This document shows, one piece after another, positions 37,153 to 45,980 of a stretch of DNA of 64,000 bases. The DNA is from UBA6623 sp965248235 (lineage in GTDB: Bacteria > Acidobacteriota > Terriglobia > Bryobacterales > UBA6623). Numbering within the stretch: the first letter of the stretch is position 1; the number at the start of each line of letters is the position of its first letter. Below the pieces are notes generated by a model. That model was not told the DNA's origin and ran no database searches. It worked only from the letters and a program-made list of their open reading frames with translations. The stretch is from assembly GCA_965248235.1 (NCBI GenBank), contig CBDFIU010000003.1, forward strand, positions 1 to 64,000. The letters are read 5' to 3'. Made by a program: the position numbers and the translations under genes.

Positions 37153-38154
37153 TTACCGAAGCCGCACGACGGAACCTTTCGCGGCGGATTCCTCGGCGGC
37201 CAAGCACGCGCGCACCGCTTCCAGAGCGTCTTCAGGCGTAACGATCTCGGGCTTGGTACCCCCAAGCAGGCAGTTCGCGAAGTAGGCGAGTTCCTCGTGT
37301 AGGGCCCCGGAGCGCACTCCGTGCAAAAGTGGCCAGTAGGTCGTGTCGGGGGAACGCCAGCCGTCCTGGTCGCATACGGAGAAGTTCGGATGCGTTTCGT
37401 GGATGTGAAGCGATCCCTCGGTCCCGATGACTTCGATACGCTCGTCGATCTGGAACGGAGTACTCCGCGGCAGGAACCAGACGTTTTCGCACACTCCGAT
37501 GGCGCCGTCCTCAAAACGGTACATGGTCCAGCCGAGGTCAGGATGTTTCAGGCCTCGTACGGATAGTGTTTGTGCGTAGGTAGTCTCAATTGTGCCTCCA
37601 CTGAACCACAGCATCAAATCCGTGTCGTGTACGGCGTCGCCCATGATCGGCCCGATCTTGTCGAGCACGCCCTCACTGACCGAGGCGGGAATGTTGCGGC
37701 GGGCGTACATGGAGACAATCTTGCCGATGGCTCCGGAGTCGATTTCGGCTTTGGCCGCGGCGTGGCGGGGATTGAAGCGGCAAATGTGGCCCACCATGAA
37801 AGCCTTGGAGGAGGCGTTGGCGGCTCGAACAATGGCTTCACAGTCCACCAGCGTGGAAGCCATTGGCTTTTCCAAAAAGACGTGCTTGCCGGCCTCCAGC
37901 GCGGCCAGAGTGGGCCCAACGTGCTGGTCCCACATGGTGACGACCGAGACCGCTTCCAAAGCCGAGTCGGCGAGCATTTCGTTGTAGTCGGTATATACCC
38001 GTGACACTTGGAACCGGTCGGCCAACTCCGTGAGGCGTTCCTGTCGTCGTGTACACAGGGCGAACAACTCTACCTGGGGCAGATCGAAGAGCGCCTCGCA
38101 ATGCTTCTCACCAAACCAACCGAGGCCGATGACTCCGAACTTGATGCGTTTCAC
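37153..38154 (-). CDS. Gfo/Idh/MocA family oxidoreductase
   Basis: A 333-residue NAD(P)-dependent dehydrogenase. I chose the GTG at 38154 (KRIKFGVIGLGWFGEKH) because AAGGGG lies 6 bases upstream; the frame to 38199 adds no family sequence. The Rossmann GxGxxG is GLGWFG. The conserved EKP motif (GKHVFLEKPMAST) and the C-terminal domain with VGHICRFNPRHAAA, GDAVHDTDLMLWF and GTEGSLHIHE are typical of sugar or inositol dehydrogenases. It is divergent from the GNAT gene at 38297. D-apiose dehydrogenase belongs to this family and the apionate operon lies 4 kb away, but nothing here proves that substrate. Confidence 0.9.
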   Translation of the reverse strand: MKRIKFGVIGLGWFGEKHCEALFDLPQVELFALCTRRQERLTELADRFQVSRVYTDYNEMLADSALEAVSVVTMWDQHVGPTLAALEAGKHVFLEKPMASTLVDCEAIVRAANASSKAFMVGHICRFNPRHAAAKAEIDSGAIGKIVSMYARRNIPASVSEGVLDKIGPIMGDAVHDTDLMLWFSGGTIETTYAQTLSVRGLKHPDLGWTMYRFEDGAIGVCENVWFLPRSTPFQIDERIEVIGTEGSLHIHETHPNFSVCDQDGWRSPDTTYWPLLHGVRSGALHEELAYFANCLLGGTKPEIVTPEDALEAVRACLAAEESAAKGSVVRLR

Positions 38155-38296
38155 ACAATCCCCTTTTCCGCTCTCAAGACAGAGTGTAGCCCGGCTCATC
38201 CTCTCTGAGCAGCCGAGCCGGTTGCTTGACGTTCTCCGGTTCTTTCGACCCGAGGGCTAGTAGAATAGTGCATGTTCGGATCCGGGAGGCCTCTCT

Positions 38297-39229
38297 ATGA
38301 AGTCGATTCAGCTGCGCACGGCGACACCCGAGGACGGTGCCGAGATTGCGGAGTTGATCTATTCGTCTACCAACGCCTGGTACCAACTTCGGGGGATGCC
38401 GCGGATCTTCTCGGGTGGGCCGGAGACAACCGAAGTGTTCCGCGAGGTCTACGAGGCGCTTGAACCAGGATGCTGCGTGGTAGCGGAGAACCCGCGTACG
38501 GGTCGCTTGATGGGGTCGTGTTTTTACCATCCGAGGCCGCAACACGTCTCGCTCGGGATCATGAACGTGCACCCGAACTACTTTGGCCGCGGCGTTGCCC
38601 GGGCGCTGCTCGACTACATCATCGACTACACCGACAGCAACGGCTACAAGGCTCTTCGGCTAACACAAAGCGCCTTGAATCTCGATTCCTTTTCGCTGTA
38701 CAACAGCGCGGGGTTTGTGCCGCGCTACGCTTATCAGGACATGATGCTTCAGGTCCCGGAAGGCGGCCTGAACACGAGCCTGCCCGGCTTGGAACATGTC
38801 CGCGACGCGACGCCCGACGACATTTCCGCGCTGGTCGACTTGGAGCTATCGGTCAGCGGCATCAGCCGCGAGACCGACTACCGTTTCTGCATCACCAACG
38901 AGCAGGGATTCTGGCACGTTTCGGTCTACGAAACCTCGCCGGGCAAGATCGAGGGATTCCTGATCTCTTCCGGTCATCCGGCCTTCAACATGCTCGGCCC
39001 CGGAGTTGCCCGCACGGAAGAGCAGGCAGCGGCTTTGATTTACAGGGAACTCGATCAATACCGGGGACGATCGCCGATCACACTGGTACCGATGGAGAAA
39101 ATGGGGCTTGTGAGACAAATGTACGAGTGGGGCGCGAGGAACGTAGAGCTGCACTTCTGCCAGGTGCGCGGCGAGTTCCAGCCATTCGCGGGCGTTAATC
39201 TGCCCACCTTTTTCCCCGAGACCGGGTAA
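38297..39229 (+). CDS. GNAT-family acetyltransferase with a second GNAT-like domain
   Basis: The protein is 310 residues. The N-terminal GNAT domain (about 5-155) has IRTATPEDGAEIAELIY-like start (LRTATPEDGAEIAELIY) and the acetyl-CoA loop LGIMNVHPNYFGRGVARALL, then SLYNSAGFVPRY. The second half (about 165-300) begins again with VRDATPDDISALVDLELSV and has GNAT-like topology but no clear CoA loop. It is the first gene of an operon with the VOC gene (22 bp gap) and the metallohydrolase (1-base overlap). Acceptor substrate unknown. Confidence 0.85.
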   Translation: MKSIQLRTATPEDGAEIAELIYSSTNAWYQLRGMPRIFSGGPETTEVFREVYEALEPGCCVVAENPRTGRLMGSCFYHPRPQHVSLGIMNVHPNYFGRGVARALLDYIIDYTDSNGYKALRLTQSALNLDSFSLYNSAGFVPRYAYQDMMLQVPEGGLNTSLPGLEHVRDATPDDISALVDLELSVSGISRETDYRFCITNEQGFWHVSVYETSPGKIEGFLISSGHPAFNMLGPGVARTEEQAAALIYRELDQYRGRSPITLVPMEKMGLVRQMYEWGARNVELHFCQVRGEFQPFAGVNLPTFFPETG

Positions 39230-39251
39230 AAGCCATGAGGGAGTGCCGGCA

Positions 39252-39647
39252 ATGAAGGAGTTCGATCACATCGGGATGGTCACGGCCGAGCCACATGAAG
39301 GAGAGAGCTGGGTCGAGTTCAGCAAGGTGTGGGTGACCAACCCGCGGCTTCACCCGCAACGTATCGAGTACATTCGCCCGGCCGAGATGCCGGAGGTTGA
39401 CCCGCGGGACCTGGGACTGTGGAAACTCTGGCACCTGCCGCACATCGCCTTTCGCGTGGACGATCTGGAAAAAGCCATGGAAGGCGAGGAGGTGATCTTC
39501 GGGCCTTTCGAACCGGGCGAGTTTGGCACCGCCGTGTTTGTCCACAAGGCCGGTGCCGTCGTCGAGTACATCGAATATAGGGACCTAGAGCACTGGTTCG
39601 GTCAAGAAACACCGTGGAGGCCGGCCGGGCCCAGGCCGGAGGAATGA
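39252..39647 (+). CDS. VOC (glyoxalase/bleomycin-resistance) superfamily protein
   Basis: 131 residues starting MKEFDHIGMVTAEPHEG, the usual VOC opening (DHIG with a metal-ligand His). A second half-repeat WHLPHIAFRVDDLEKAMEGEE and the C-terminal AVVEYIEYRDLEHWFG complete a single VOC module, including a candidate metal-ligand Glu (VEYIEY). I prefer this ATG to the GTG at 39243 because GGGAG precedes it. The stop TGA overlaps the ATG of the next gene (TGATG). VOC enzymes include epimerases, dioxygenases and lyases; none can be chosen here. Confidence 0.8.
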   Translation: MKEFDHIGMVTAEPHEGESWVEFSKVWVTNPRLHPQRIEYIRPAEMPEVDPRDLGLWKLWHLPHIAFRVDDLEKAMEGEEVIFGPFEPGEFGTAVFVHKAGAVVEYIEYRDLEHWFGQETPWRPAGPRPEE

Positions 39648-40927
39648 TGCCCGATCACAGCACACGCCGTGGCTTTCTCAGTCGCTCGCTGGCGGGCTCG
39701 TCGCTGGTATTCCGGTGGTTCGCCGGGCCGACGGCGCCGTTGCGGGCGCAAGACCCGACGACGCGCCGCTATGACCTCTTGGTGAAAGGCGGTCGGGTAG
39801 TCGACCCGGCGCAAGATCTCTCCGCGCCGCGCGACGTCGCCATAACCGGAAACCGGGTTTCGAGGGTGGCCGAAAACATTCCGCCGTCCGAGGCGTTACA
39901 CGTTCTCGACGCCCGAGGAAAGATCGTCACCCCGGGTTGGATTGACATTCACGTTCACGTCTACGACGGAGTCGCGCCGCTGGGCATCCCGGCCGACCCC
40001 AACTGCGTTGCGAAAGGTGTCACAACGGTTGTCGATGCCGGCTCGGCAGGCGCCCACACATTTCCGGGATTGCGCAAGTACGTCATCAACGTCGCTGATA
40101 CGCGGGTCTTCGCGCTGCTCAACATTTCCGTTGTCGGGCAGTCGACTCTGTCCGAAGACAATCCCTGGGGCGAGCTCTTGGATCTGCGCTACGCCAATCC
40201 CAAGCTGGCGGCGAAGACTATCGAACGCCACCGCGACGTGATCCTGGGAGTCAAGGTCCGCCTGACGCGCAATATCGCCGGCGACCACGACCTGAAAGCA
40301 TTGGCGCTGGCCCGGGAAGCCGCCGACGCCGTCAAGTTGCCGCTCATGGTTCACATCGGCGGTTCGGCGTCGCCGTTGAAAGACATCCTTGCCATGACCA
40401 AGCCCGGAGACGTCATCACGCACAGTTTTCGCGGCGGCGAGGGCGGCATTCTCGACGACCGCGGCCGTGTGTTGCCCGAGGTGCACAAGACGGTCGCGCG
40501 GGGCGTTCATCTCGACATCGGCCACGGCGCCGGCAGCTTCGCGTTCGCAACGGCGGAAAAGGCGCTGGCCGAGGACCTCTTACCGGGAACAATTTCGAGC
40601 GACCTCCACCAGTTCAACGTCAACGGACCGGTTTTCGACTTGGCCACAACGCTTTCGAAGTTCCTGCACCTTGGGCTCACCCTGGAGCAGACCATCGAGC
40701 GCGTGACCAAGAATCCGTCCCGAGTCTTCGGACGCCTCAACGGTCTGGGAACACTCCGCGAAGGCGCCGAGGCGGACGTCGCCGTTTTCGCGCTTGAAGA
40801 AGGCGATTTCGATTTCTTCGACGCGATGGGACAGAAGCGAGTCGGCCACCGCAAGCTCCGTCCCGTCGCCACTGTCAAGGCGGGCAAGATTTACGGTTCC
40901 GCCTCGATTCCGGTAGAAAGGCTGTGA
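39647..40927 (+). CDS. Amidohydrolase/deacetylase family metallohydrolase, exported
   Basis: The start at 39647 (MPDHSTRRGFLSRSLAGS) follows GGAGG by 4 bases and gives a twin-arginine-type signal. The mature part is an amidohydrolase-superfamily protein: YDLLVKGGRVVDPAQ, GKIVTPGWIDIHVHVYDG (HxH metal ligands), a Lys in VILGVKVRLTR (likely carboxylated bridging ligand), LMVHIGGSA, VITHSFRGG, and SSDLHQFNV (active-site Asp). This matches the deacetylase/dihydroorotase-like subgroup often annotated as EF_0837/AHA_3915 type. It is the last gene of the GNAT-VOC operon. Export by Tat is notable for this subgroup, which is usually cytosolic. Substrate unknown. Confidence 0.87.
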   Translation: MPDHSTRRGFLSRSLAGSSLVFRWFAGPTAPLRAQDPTTRRYDLLVKGGRVVDPAQDLSAPRDVAITGNRVSRVAENIPPSEALHVLDARGKIVTPGWIDIHVHVYDGVAPLGIPADPNCVAKGVTTVVDAGSAGAHTFPGLRKYVINVADTRVFALLNISVVGQSTLSEDNPWGELLDLRYANPKLAAKTIERHRDVILGVKVRLTRNIAGDHDLKALALAREAADAVKLPLMVHIGGSASPLKDILAMTKPGDVITHSFRGGEGGILDDRGRVLPEVHKTVARGVHLDIGHGAGSFAFATAEKALAEDLLPGTISSDLHQFNVNGPVFDLATTLSKFLHLGLTLEQTIERVTKNPSRVFGRLNGLGTLREGAEADVAVFALEEGDFDFFDAMGQKRVGHRKLRPVATVKAGKIYGSASIPVERL

Positions 40928-40978
40928 CCCCCACAGCCGCGACGGCGCGGCAATATCCGCACTCCGTCACCTGGGAAG

Positions 40979-41586
40979 CTATTGGACCCGATATAGATAC
41001 AGATCCCAAGAGGCGGTTTTTGACTCGCCCTGGAGCTGTTTCTTCTCGACAACTCGCCAGCCTGGAATCAGATCATTCACCGAGACGACCCTGACGCCTT
41101 TTCTGAGTTGTCTCTCCAAGATGGGTGCGAGCCGTTCCCATGCCTTCGGCAGCAGATACCCTGTCACCACGGTAGCCGAGCTTACATCCTGATTGAAAAT
41201 GTCCCCTTGGATCACCTTGACTCTGCCTTCCATCCAAGGCGCCGGATGGCCGAAGACGTCTCTTCGCACAACGCTTGGTTCCACTCTATCCCTACCGACC
41301 GAGCCTGGAAGAGTTGGGCCGCCGCCAGAATGATCCGCCCGTCACCGGAGCCTAGGTCATAGACCAGATCGTTCTTGCCGACTTTCGCGAGCTCTAAAGC
41401 GGCGCGCACTACCGGGGCGGGAGTGGGCACAAAAGGGCCTAGCCAGTTCGGATGATCGAAGTGCCGGTTGCCGTCATCGGTTTGAGACCGGGTTGCCGGC
41501 CTGGAATCGCCGGGAGTCTCGATTGTTTGCGCGGCAGCCACGCCGGCAAGAGCCGACACAACAAGGCAAGTCCGGATTGGATGCAT
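40979..41586 (-). pseudogene. Exported SAM-dependent methyltransferase gene with a frameshift
   Basis: The 5' part (41586 down to about 41230) has a signal peptide (MHPIRTCLVVSALAGVAAAQ) and motif I DLVYDLGSGDGRIILAAA, then VGIEWNQALCEE. A one-base shift near 41215-41240 is needed to reach the second part, which reads GRVKVIQGDIFNQDVSSATV, YLLPKAWERLAPILERQL and WDLYLYRVQ to the stop at 40979. The joined protein of about 200 residues is a class I methyltransferase of the kind with N-terminal signal peptides seen in Acidobacteria. Either a pseudogene or a sequencing error. Convergent with the metallohydrolase gene. Confidence 0.75.
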
Positions 41587-41681
41587 CGATATCCCCTACT
41601 GACGAACCCGCGTCAACCTGCCGGGTTCGGGCCGGATGTCAGGTGACCTGCGGAGATTGTACCGCCTTGCCGTGCCCCGAG

Positions 41682-42010
41682 TCATCGGGGCGCATTTCGG
41701 ATTGCCGGGTTGCGAACTCTCGCGAATTCGGGGATACGAACCAATGAATCGGTTCGCGTGTTGGGATAGTCGTAATTCTGTCCGTCGGCGTTGAAGTCTC
41801 CGCTGCCCGGCGCCGGCCCAATGACGTTGCCGTTCGCGTCGCGCCCGGGTACCACCAACTGCGATGCAAGGGTTTCGCTCTGCCGCGCACCGCCATACTC
41901 CTTTCGTTCCTGCTCCAGGCTCAGAAGGTTGCCCGAGCATCGTGTTCGAGCGACGCGAAAGGGCTCTATAGCGACACTTCCGCGAGCGCCCGCGCCCGCT
42001 AACCCGACCA
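41682..42010 (-). pseudogene. Probable fragment of a TonB-dependent receptor
   Basis: The minus-strand frame includes GRDANGNVIGPAPGSGDFNADGQNYDYPN-type sequence (41890-41750). That pattern is found in extracellular parts of Oar-like receptors. Neither the beta-barrel C-terminus nor an N-terminal plug is present, and flanking sequence is Arg-rich. It looks like a remnant within the 41587-42227 intergenic region. Confidence 0.35.
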
Positions 42011-42062
42011 CGCTGGTCGTTCGGGCCGGCCTATTCGCGGCGCAAGCCCGGTGAGGCGGACT

Positions 42063-42098
42063 GAGCGTGGACTTCCGAGCGTGGACTTCCGTCCACGC
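42063..42098 (+). repeat. REP-like palindrome with a duplicated arm
   Basis: GCGTGGAC (42079-42086), loop TTCC, GTCCACGC (42091-42098): a perfect 8-bp stem. The left arm GAGCGTGGACTTCCG is also repeated just before, at 42063-42077. It lies upstream of the apionate operon. Similar short palindromes are common intergenic repeats in this kind of genome. Confidence 0.6.
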
Positions 42099-42227
42099 CT
42101 CTCTTTCCGCTGCTTGCATGGCTGCGGGGATGGTCCACATTTGAGCCGCGCGCCCTACGGGGATTCCTTGGCCAATTGTCGTCGATCTGTGGTAACTTGA
42201 CAATTCCTTCCAGACGAGTGAGTTGCC

Positions 42228-43076
42228 ATGACCACGATCGCTTTATTCGGCGCGGGCGGAAAGATGGGCCTCCGCCTCACCGAAAACCTCAAGAAATCGG
42301 CCTATGAAGTGCGCCACGTTGAGATCAGCGAGCATGGGCGCGCGGCCCTCGCCGACGGCGGCGTGGAGGCCGTTTCCGCGGAAGCGGCGGTCGCCGGCGC
42401 CAACGTCGTCATCCTGGCGGTACGCGACAACGCGATCGGCCGGGTTGCTCACGAAATATCGCCCCGCTTGGGATCGGGAACCGTTCTCATCTGTCTCGAC
42501 GCCGCCGCGCCGTACGCCGGTGAGTTGCCCGCCCGAGATGACTTGGCATATTTTGTCACGCACCCCTGCCACCCTCCCGTCGTAGGCGACGAGACATTGC
42601 CGGAAGCGCAATTTGATTTCTTTGGCGGCGTCCACGCGAAACAACACATCGTTTGCGGCCTGATGCAGGGACCGGAGGAAGCTTACACCCTTGGGGAGCA
42701 AATCGCGCGGGTGATCTTCGCTCCCGTGATGCGCTCTCACCGCTGTACGGTGGAACAACTCGCGATCCTCGAGCCCGTGCTCTCGGAAACGGTTACCGGC
42801 ACCTGCCTCACCGTCATCCGAGAAGCCACCGATGAGGCCGTTCGCCGGGGCGTACCCCGCCAAGCCGCCGTCGACTTTGTGATCGGGCACATGAAAGTCG
42901 AGATCGGAATCGTGTTTGAGTTATTTGAAAACGCCCGGTTCTCCGACGGCGCGCTCGTTGCCATCGAGAAAGCCAAGAAGGAGATCTTCCAACCCGATTG
43001 GATGAAGGTCTTCGAGAAAGAAGCGCTTGATCGCAGCATCCGCGACATTACCGCATCTTCAGACGACGCCGGATAA
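42228..43076 (+). CDS. apnO: D-apionate oxidoisomerase-like protein (6-phosphogluconate dehydrogenase C-terminal-like)
   Basis: A 282-residue protein with an N-terminal Rossmann fold (MTTIALFGAGGKMGLRLTEN, GxGGxMG) and VVILAVRDNAIGRVA, followed by VTHPCHPPVVGDE and a C-terminal helical domain of the phosphogluconate-dehydrogenase type (SETVTGTCLTVIREATDEAVRRG, VDFVIGHMKVEIGIVF). This layout is that of ApnO, which oxidises and isomerises D-apionate to 3-oxo-isoapionate with NAD. The call depends strongly on context: the next two genes are a RuBisCO-like protein and a DUF1537 kinase, the other two steps of the described D-apionate route. Cytoplasmic. A gap of 159 bp separates it from the RuBisCO-like gene. 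Confidence 0.82.
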   Translation: MTTIALFGAGGKMGLRLTENLKKSAYEVRHVEISEHGRAALADGGVEAVSAEAAVAGANVVILAVRDNAIGRVAHEISPRLGSGTVLICLDAAAPYAGELPARDDLAYFVTHPCHPPVVGDETLPEAQFDFFGGVHAKQHIVCGLMQGPEEAYTLGEQIARVIFAPVMRSHRCTVEQLAILEPVLSETVTGTCLTVIREATDEAVRRGVPRQAAVDFVIGHMKVEIGIVFELFENARFSDGALVAIEKAKKEIFQPDWMKVFEKEALDRSIRDITASSDDAG

Positions 43077-43235
43077 GGGAACGTTCGTTGGGCCTACGCC
43101 CGCCCGTTCGGTCCGGTCGTTTTCGCGCAAGCCGGAGGGTTATCTTGCCCGGGCAGCGGTTGCCCCCAAGATTTTCATCCACCACGGTTACGGCGCCGCC
43201 AAGAAGATCCTCCGGCCACACAGGTCCTAACTTTG

Positions 43236-44504
43236 ATGTCCGACCGCATTCACGCCGACTATTGGATCGAAACGGCCTTCGACATCGAAGCGGCCGTCGA
43301 AGTGATGGCCGGAGAGCAATCCTCGGGTACGTTCGTGACGCTGCCGGGGGAGACGCCCGAGTTAAAGCAGCGCCATGGGGCCCGAGTCGAGCGTATCGAG
43401 GGGCTCGAGGCGGTCGGCGCGCCCTCGCTGCCCGGTGCCGCTACACCGGCGGAGGGCCCGTCGCCCCAGTGGCGGCGTGCGCGCGTGGAGCTCTCTTGGC
43501 CGCTTGAGAACATGGGGCCGTCCCTCCCGAACCTAGTGGCGACAGTCGCCGGGAACCTGTTCGAGCTGAAGCAGTTCTCAGGACTACGGTTGCTCGATAT
43601 CCGCGTTCCGGGAGCGTTTCGGGACGCCTACCAAGGACCGCGGTTCGGGGTGGCGGGTACGCGAAAGCTTGCCGGTGTCGAGGCGCTGCCTCTTGTCGGA
43701 ACGATTATCAAGCCCAGCGTCGGCCTGTCACCGGAAGCTACCGCCGAGTTGGTTCGGAAGCTCGCCGAGAGCGGCCTCGACTTCATCAAGGACGACGAGT
43801 TACAGGCCGACGGGCCGCACTGCCCCTTCGCGGAGCGCGTGAGCGCGGTAATGCCGGTCATAAACGAACACGCCGAGTGCGGCGGCAAGAAGGTGATGTA
43901 CGCCTTCAACCTGACGGGCGAGATCGACGAGATGAAGCGGCGGCACGATCTTGTGCTCGAGGCTGGCGGCACTTGCGTGATGGTGAGCATGCACTCGATC
44001 GGCTTACCGGGCATGGTCGCGTTGCGACGACACAGCCAATTGCCGATCCACGCCCACCGTAACGGCTGGGGTCTCTATTCGCGTTCGCCGCATATAGGCG
44101 CCAGCTACGTGGCTTGGCAAAAACTGTTCCGCCTGGCCGGGGCCGACCACATGCATGTCAACGGCCTGGGCAACAAGTTCTGCGAACCAGACGAGTCCGT
44201 GATCGCCTCGGCTCGAGCGTGCTTGACGCCGATGTTCGAGGGCGAGGGGCGCGGGTGCCAGGCCATGCCGGTCTTCTCGTCGGGGCAGTGGGCCGAGCGG
44301 GCGTTTGACACCTACGCCGCGCTGGGTTCGGCCGACCTGATTCACGCGGCGGGCGGCGGCATCATGGCGCACCCCGCAGGCATCGCCGCCGGCGTCGCCG
44401 CGATGCGCCAAGCCTGGGAAGGGGCGCTGGCGGGACGCACTCCAGACGAAGTCGCCGCCGAACACAAAGAGTTTCGCCAGGCGCGGAAGAAGTTCGGTTC
44501 CTAA
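43236..44504 (+). CDS. oiaX: RuBisCO-like protein, probable 3-oxo-isoapionate-4-phosphate transcarboxylase/hydrolase
   Basis: A 422-residue form IV RuBisCO homologue. The TIM-barrel catalytic segments are conserved: GTIIKPSVGLS (Lys 159, equivalent to the RuBisCO KPK lysine), GLDFIKDDELQ (Lys 185, the position carbamylated in RuBisCO, with the following metal-binding Asp-Glu), PIHAHRNGWG (His 272-Arg 275), and the phosphate loops FSSGQWAE and AAGGGIMAHPAG. In characterised D-apionate pathways such proteins act on 3-oxo-isoapionate-4-phosphate, either as OiaX (to 3-phosphoglycerate and glycolate) or as XiaX (decarboxylation). I favour OiaX but sequence reading alone cannot separate them. It overlaps the kinase gene by one base (TAATG). 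Confidence 0.78.
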   Translation: MSDRIHADYWIETAFDIEAAVEVMAGEQSSGTFVTLPGETPELKQRHGARVERIEGLEAVGAPSLPGAATPAEGPSPQWRRARVELSWPLENMGPSLPNLVATVAGNLFELKQFSGLRLLDIRVPGAFRDAYQGPRFGVAGTRKLAGVEALPLVGTIIKPSVGLSPEATAELVRKLAESGLDFIKDDELQADGPHCPFAERVSAVMPVINEHAECGGKKVMYAFNLTGEIDEMKRRHDLVLEAGGTCVMVSMHSIGLPGMVALRRHSQLPIHAHRNGWGLYSRSPHIGASYVAWQKLFRLAGADHMHVNGLGNKFCEPDESVIASARACLTPMFEGEGRGCQAMPVFSSGQWAERAFDTYAALGSADLIHAAGGGIMAHPAGIAAGVAAMRQAWEGALAGRTPDEVAAEHKEFRQARKKFGS

Positions 44505-45808
44505 TGCGCGACCTGCTGCTCACCTATTACGGCGACGACTTCACGGGCTCGACCGACGTGATGGAGGTGATGACCTGGGCCGGCCTGCCGACCGTGTTGT
44601 TTCTCCGGCCGCCCGACGACGCTCGGCTCGCGCGTTTTCCCGATGCACGCGCGATTGGCGTCGCGGGCGAGAGCCGTAGTCGCCCGCCGGAGTGGATGAG
44701 CGCGAACCTCCCGGCGGTCTTCGAGCGGTTGCAAGCGCTGGGAGCGCCGTTATGCCAGTACAAGGTTTGCTCGACTTTCGACAGCTCTCCCGACGTCGGC
44801 TCGATCGGCCGCGCGCTCGAGATCGGCCTGGGGGTGTTCGGCGCTGCTTGGGCGCCGATCGTCGTGGGCGCGCCGAAACTCAGCCGCTACCAGGCCTTCG
44901 GCAATTTGTTCGCGACTGTTGGCGGTGAGACGCACCGTCTCGATCGGCACCCAACGATGAGCCGCCACCCGGTGACGCCGATGGCCGAGGCGGACTTACG
45001 CGAGCATTTGGCGCGACAGACGAAGCTGCGCGTGGGATTGGTCGACCTGCTTGCCTTAAAGAACGGGCGAGCGCCCGAGCAGCTCGCCGAAGAGGTCGCC
45101 GCCGGAGCGCGAGCGGTGCTGTGCGACGTGATCGACCAAGCCTCGCTCGAGGCGGTCGGCGAATTGGTCTGGGAAAACCGTCACGAGGGCCGGTTCTCGG
45201 TCTCCTCATCGGGTCTCCAATACGCTCTCACGGCTTACTGGCGGGCGATCGGCCGGATCGGAGAACCGGACGTACCCCCTGTCGCGGAGACTGTCGACCG
45301 CTTGGCTGTGATCTCGGGCAGCTGTTCGCCGGAAACCGAAGCATCGATTCGTTGGGCTTTGGATAACGGTTTTGTCGGCGTTCGCTTGGACGTTCGCGAG
45401 GTCGCCGAGGGCCGCGGCGAGGACCACCTGTCGACCGCGTTGAAGGCTGCCGGCGAGGGTAAGGGCGTTGTCGTCTATACAGCACTCGGCCCGGAAGATG
45501 ACAGCTTTGTGTCCGCTGACGTCGACTTCCAGAGCAGGCTCGGGTCGCGGCTGGGACGGCTCGCTCGCGACATCCTGCTTCAATCCGGTGTACGGCGAGC
45601 GATCGTTTGCGGCGGCGATACATCTTCGCGAGTCGGGCGCGAGCTTGACGCCTATGCGCTCACGGCGACGTGCCCCATGGCCCCGGGCTCGCCGCTGTGC
45701 CGTCTGTGGTCGGACGGGCCGATCGACGGCCTCGAAATCGTCCTAAAAGGCGGGCAACGCGGCGGACCACGGTTTTTCGAGGAAGTGCGGCGAGGGCGAG
45801 CCGACTAG
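44504..45808 (+). CDS. oiaK: Four-carbon acid sugar kinase family (DUF1537), probable 3-oxo-isoapionate kinase
   Basis: A 434-residue DUF1537-type kinase. The N-terminal substrate domain opens LTYYGDDFTGSTDVMEVM, the family signature (ADDxTGA-like). It continues CQYKVCSTFDSSPDVGSIG (YKKxDSTLRG equivalent) and IVVGAPKLSRYQAFGNLF. The C-terminal nucleotide-binding part has LAVISGSCSPETEASIRWAL and RAIVCGGDTSSRVGRELDAY (GGDTS motif). Immediate coupling to the RuBisCO-like gene and to the apnO-like gene points to phosphorylation of 3-oxo-isoapionate. Related kinases act on threonate, erythronate or 3-oxo-tetronate, which remain alternatives. The operon ends with this gene. Confidence 0.82.
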   Translation: MRDLLLTYYGDDFTGSTDVMEVMTWAGLPTVLFLRPPDDARLARFPDARAIGVAGESRSRPPEWMSANLPAVFERLQALGAPLCQYKVCSTFDSSPDVGSIGRALEIGLGVFGAAWAPIVVGAPKLSRYQAFGNLFATVGGETHRLDRHPTMSRHPVTPMAEADLREHLARQTKLRVGLVDLLALKNGRAPEQLAEEVAAGARAVLCDVIDQASLEAVGELVWENRHEGRFSVSSSGLQYALTAYWRAIGRIGEPDVPPVAETVDRLAVISGSCSPETEASIRWALDNGFVGVRLDVREVAEGRGEDHLSTALKAAGEGKGVVVYTALGPEDDSFVSADVDFQSRLGSRLGRLARDILLQSGVRRAIVCGGDTSSRVGRELDAYALTATCPMAPGSPLCRLWSDGPIDGLEIVLKGGQRGGPRFFEEVRRGRAD

Positions 45809-45847
45809 CGCTCAACCAGTACTCAGACCACCTGAAAAGACACCTTT

Positions 45848-45928
45848 CCCCGACCCTGTTGAGAGGGCTTCGATCCGCCATGGCGGAGGAACCACCGCCA
45901 ACCAGAGCCGCATCGCCACGCGAGGCAT
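45848..45928 (+). repeat. Dispersed intergenic repeat, copy B
   Basis: The partner of 33097-33178. It shares CCCCGACC, GGCTTCGATCCGCC, GCGGAGGAA and GAGCCGCATCGCCACGCGA, with a perfect CCGCCATGGCGG palindrome in the middle. It lies just after the oiaK stop, so both copies follow the 3' end of a plus-strand operon. Confidence 0.8.
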
Positions 45929-45980
45929 TTGGCTGAGGGGCGAGATCACTTTGAATATCTCCACACAGCCCAACGTCCGG

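Noticed and set aside
42197..42202. TTGACA as a -35 box for the apnO-like gene
   Set aside because: It lies only 26 bases before the ATG and has no -10 box at the right distance.
43077..43235. Short frame between apnO and the RuBisCO-like gene (43027-43230)
   Set aside because: It reads plausibly at its end (KIFIHHGYGAAKKI), but no start, family or operon logic supports it.
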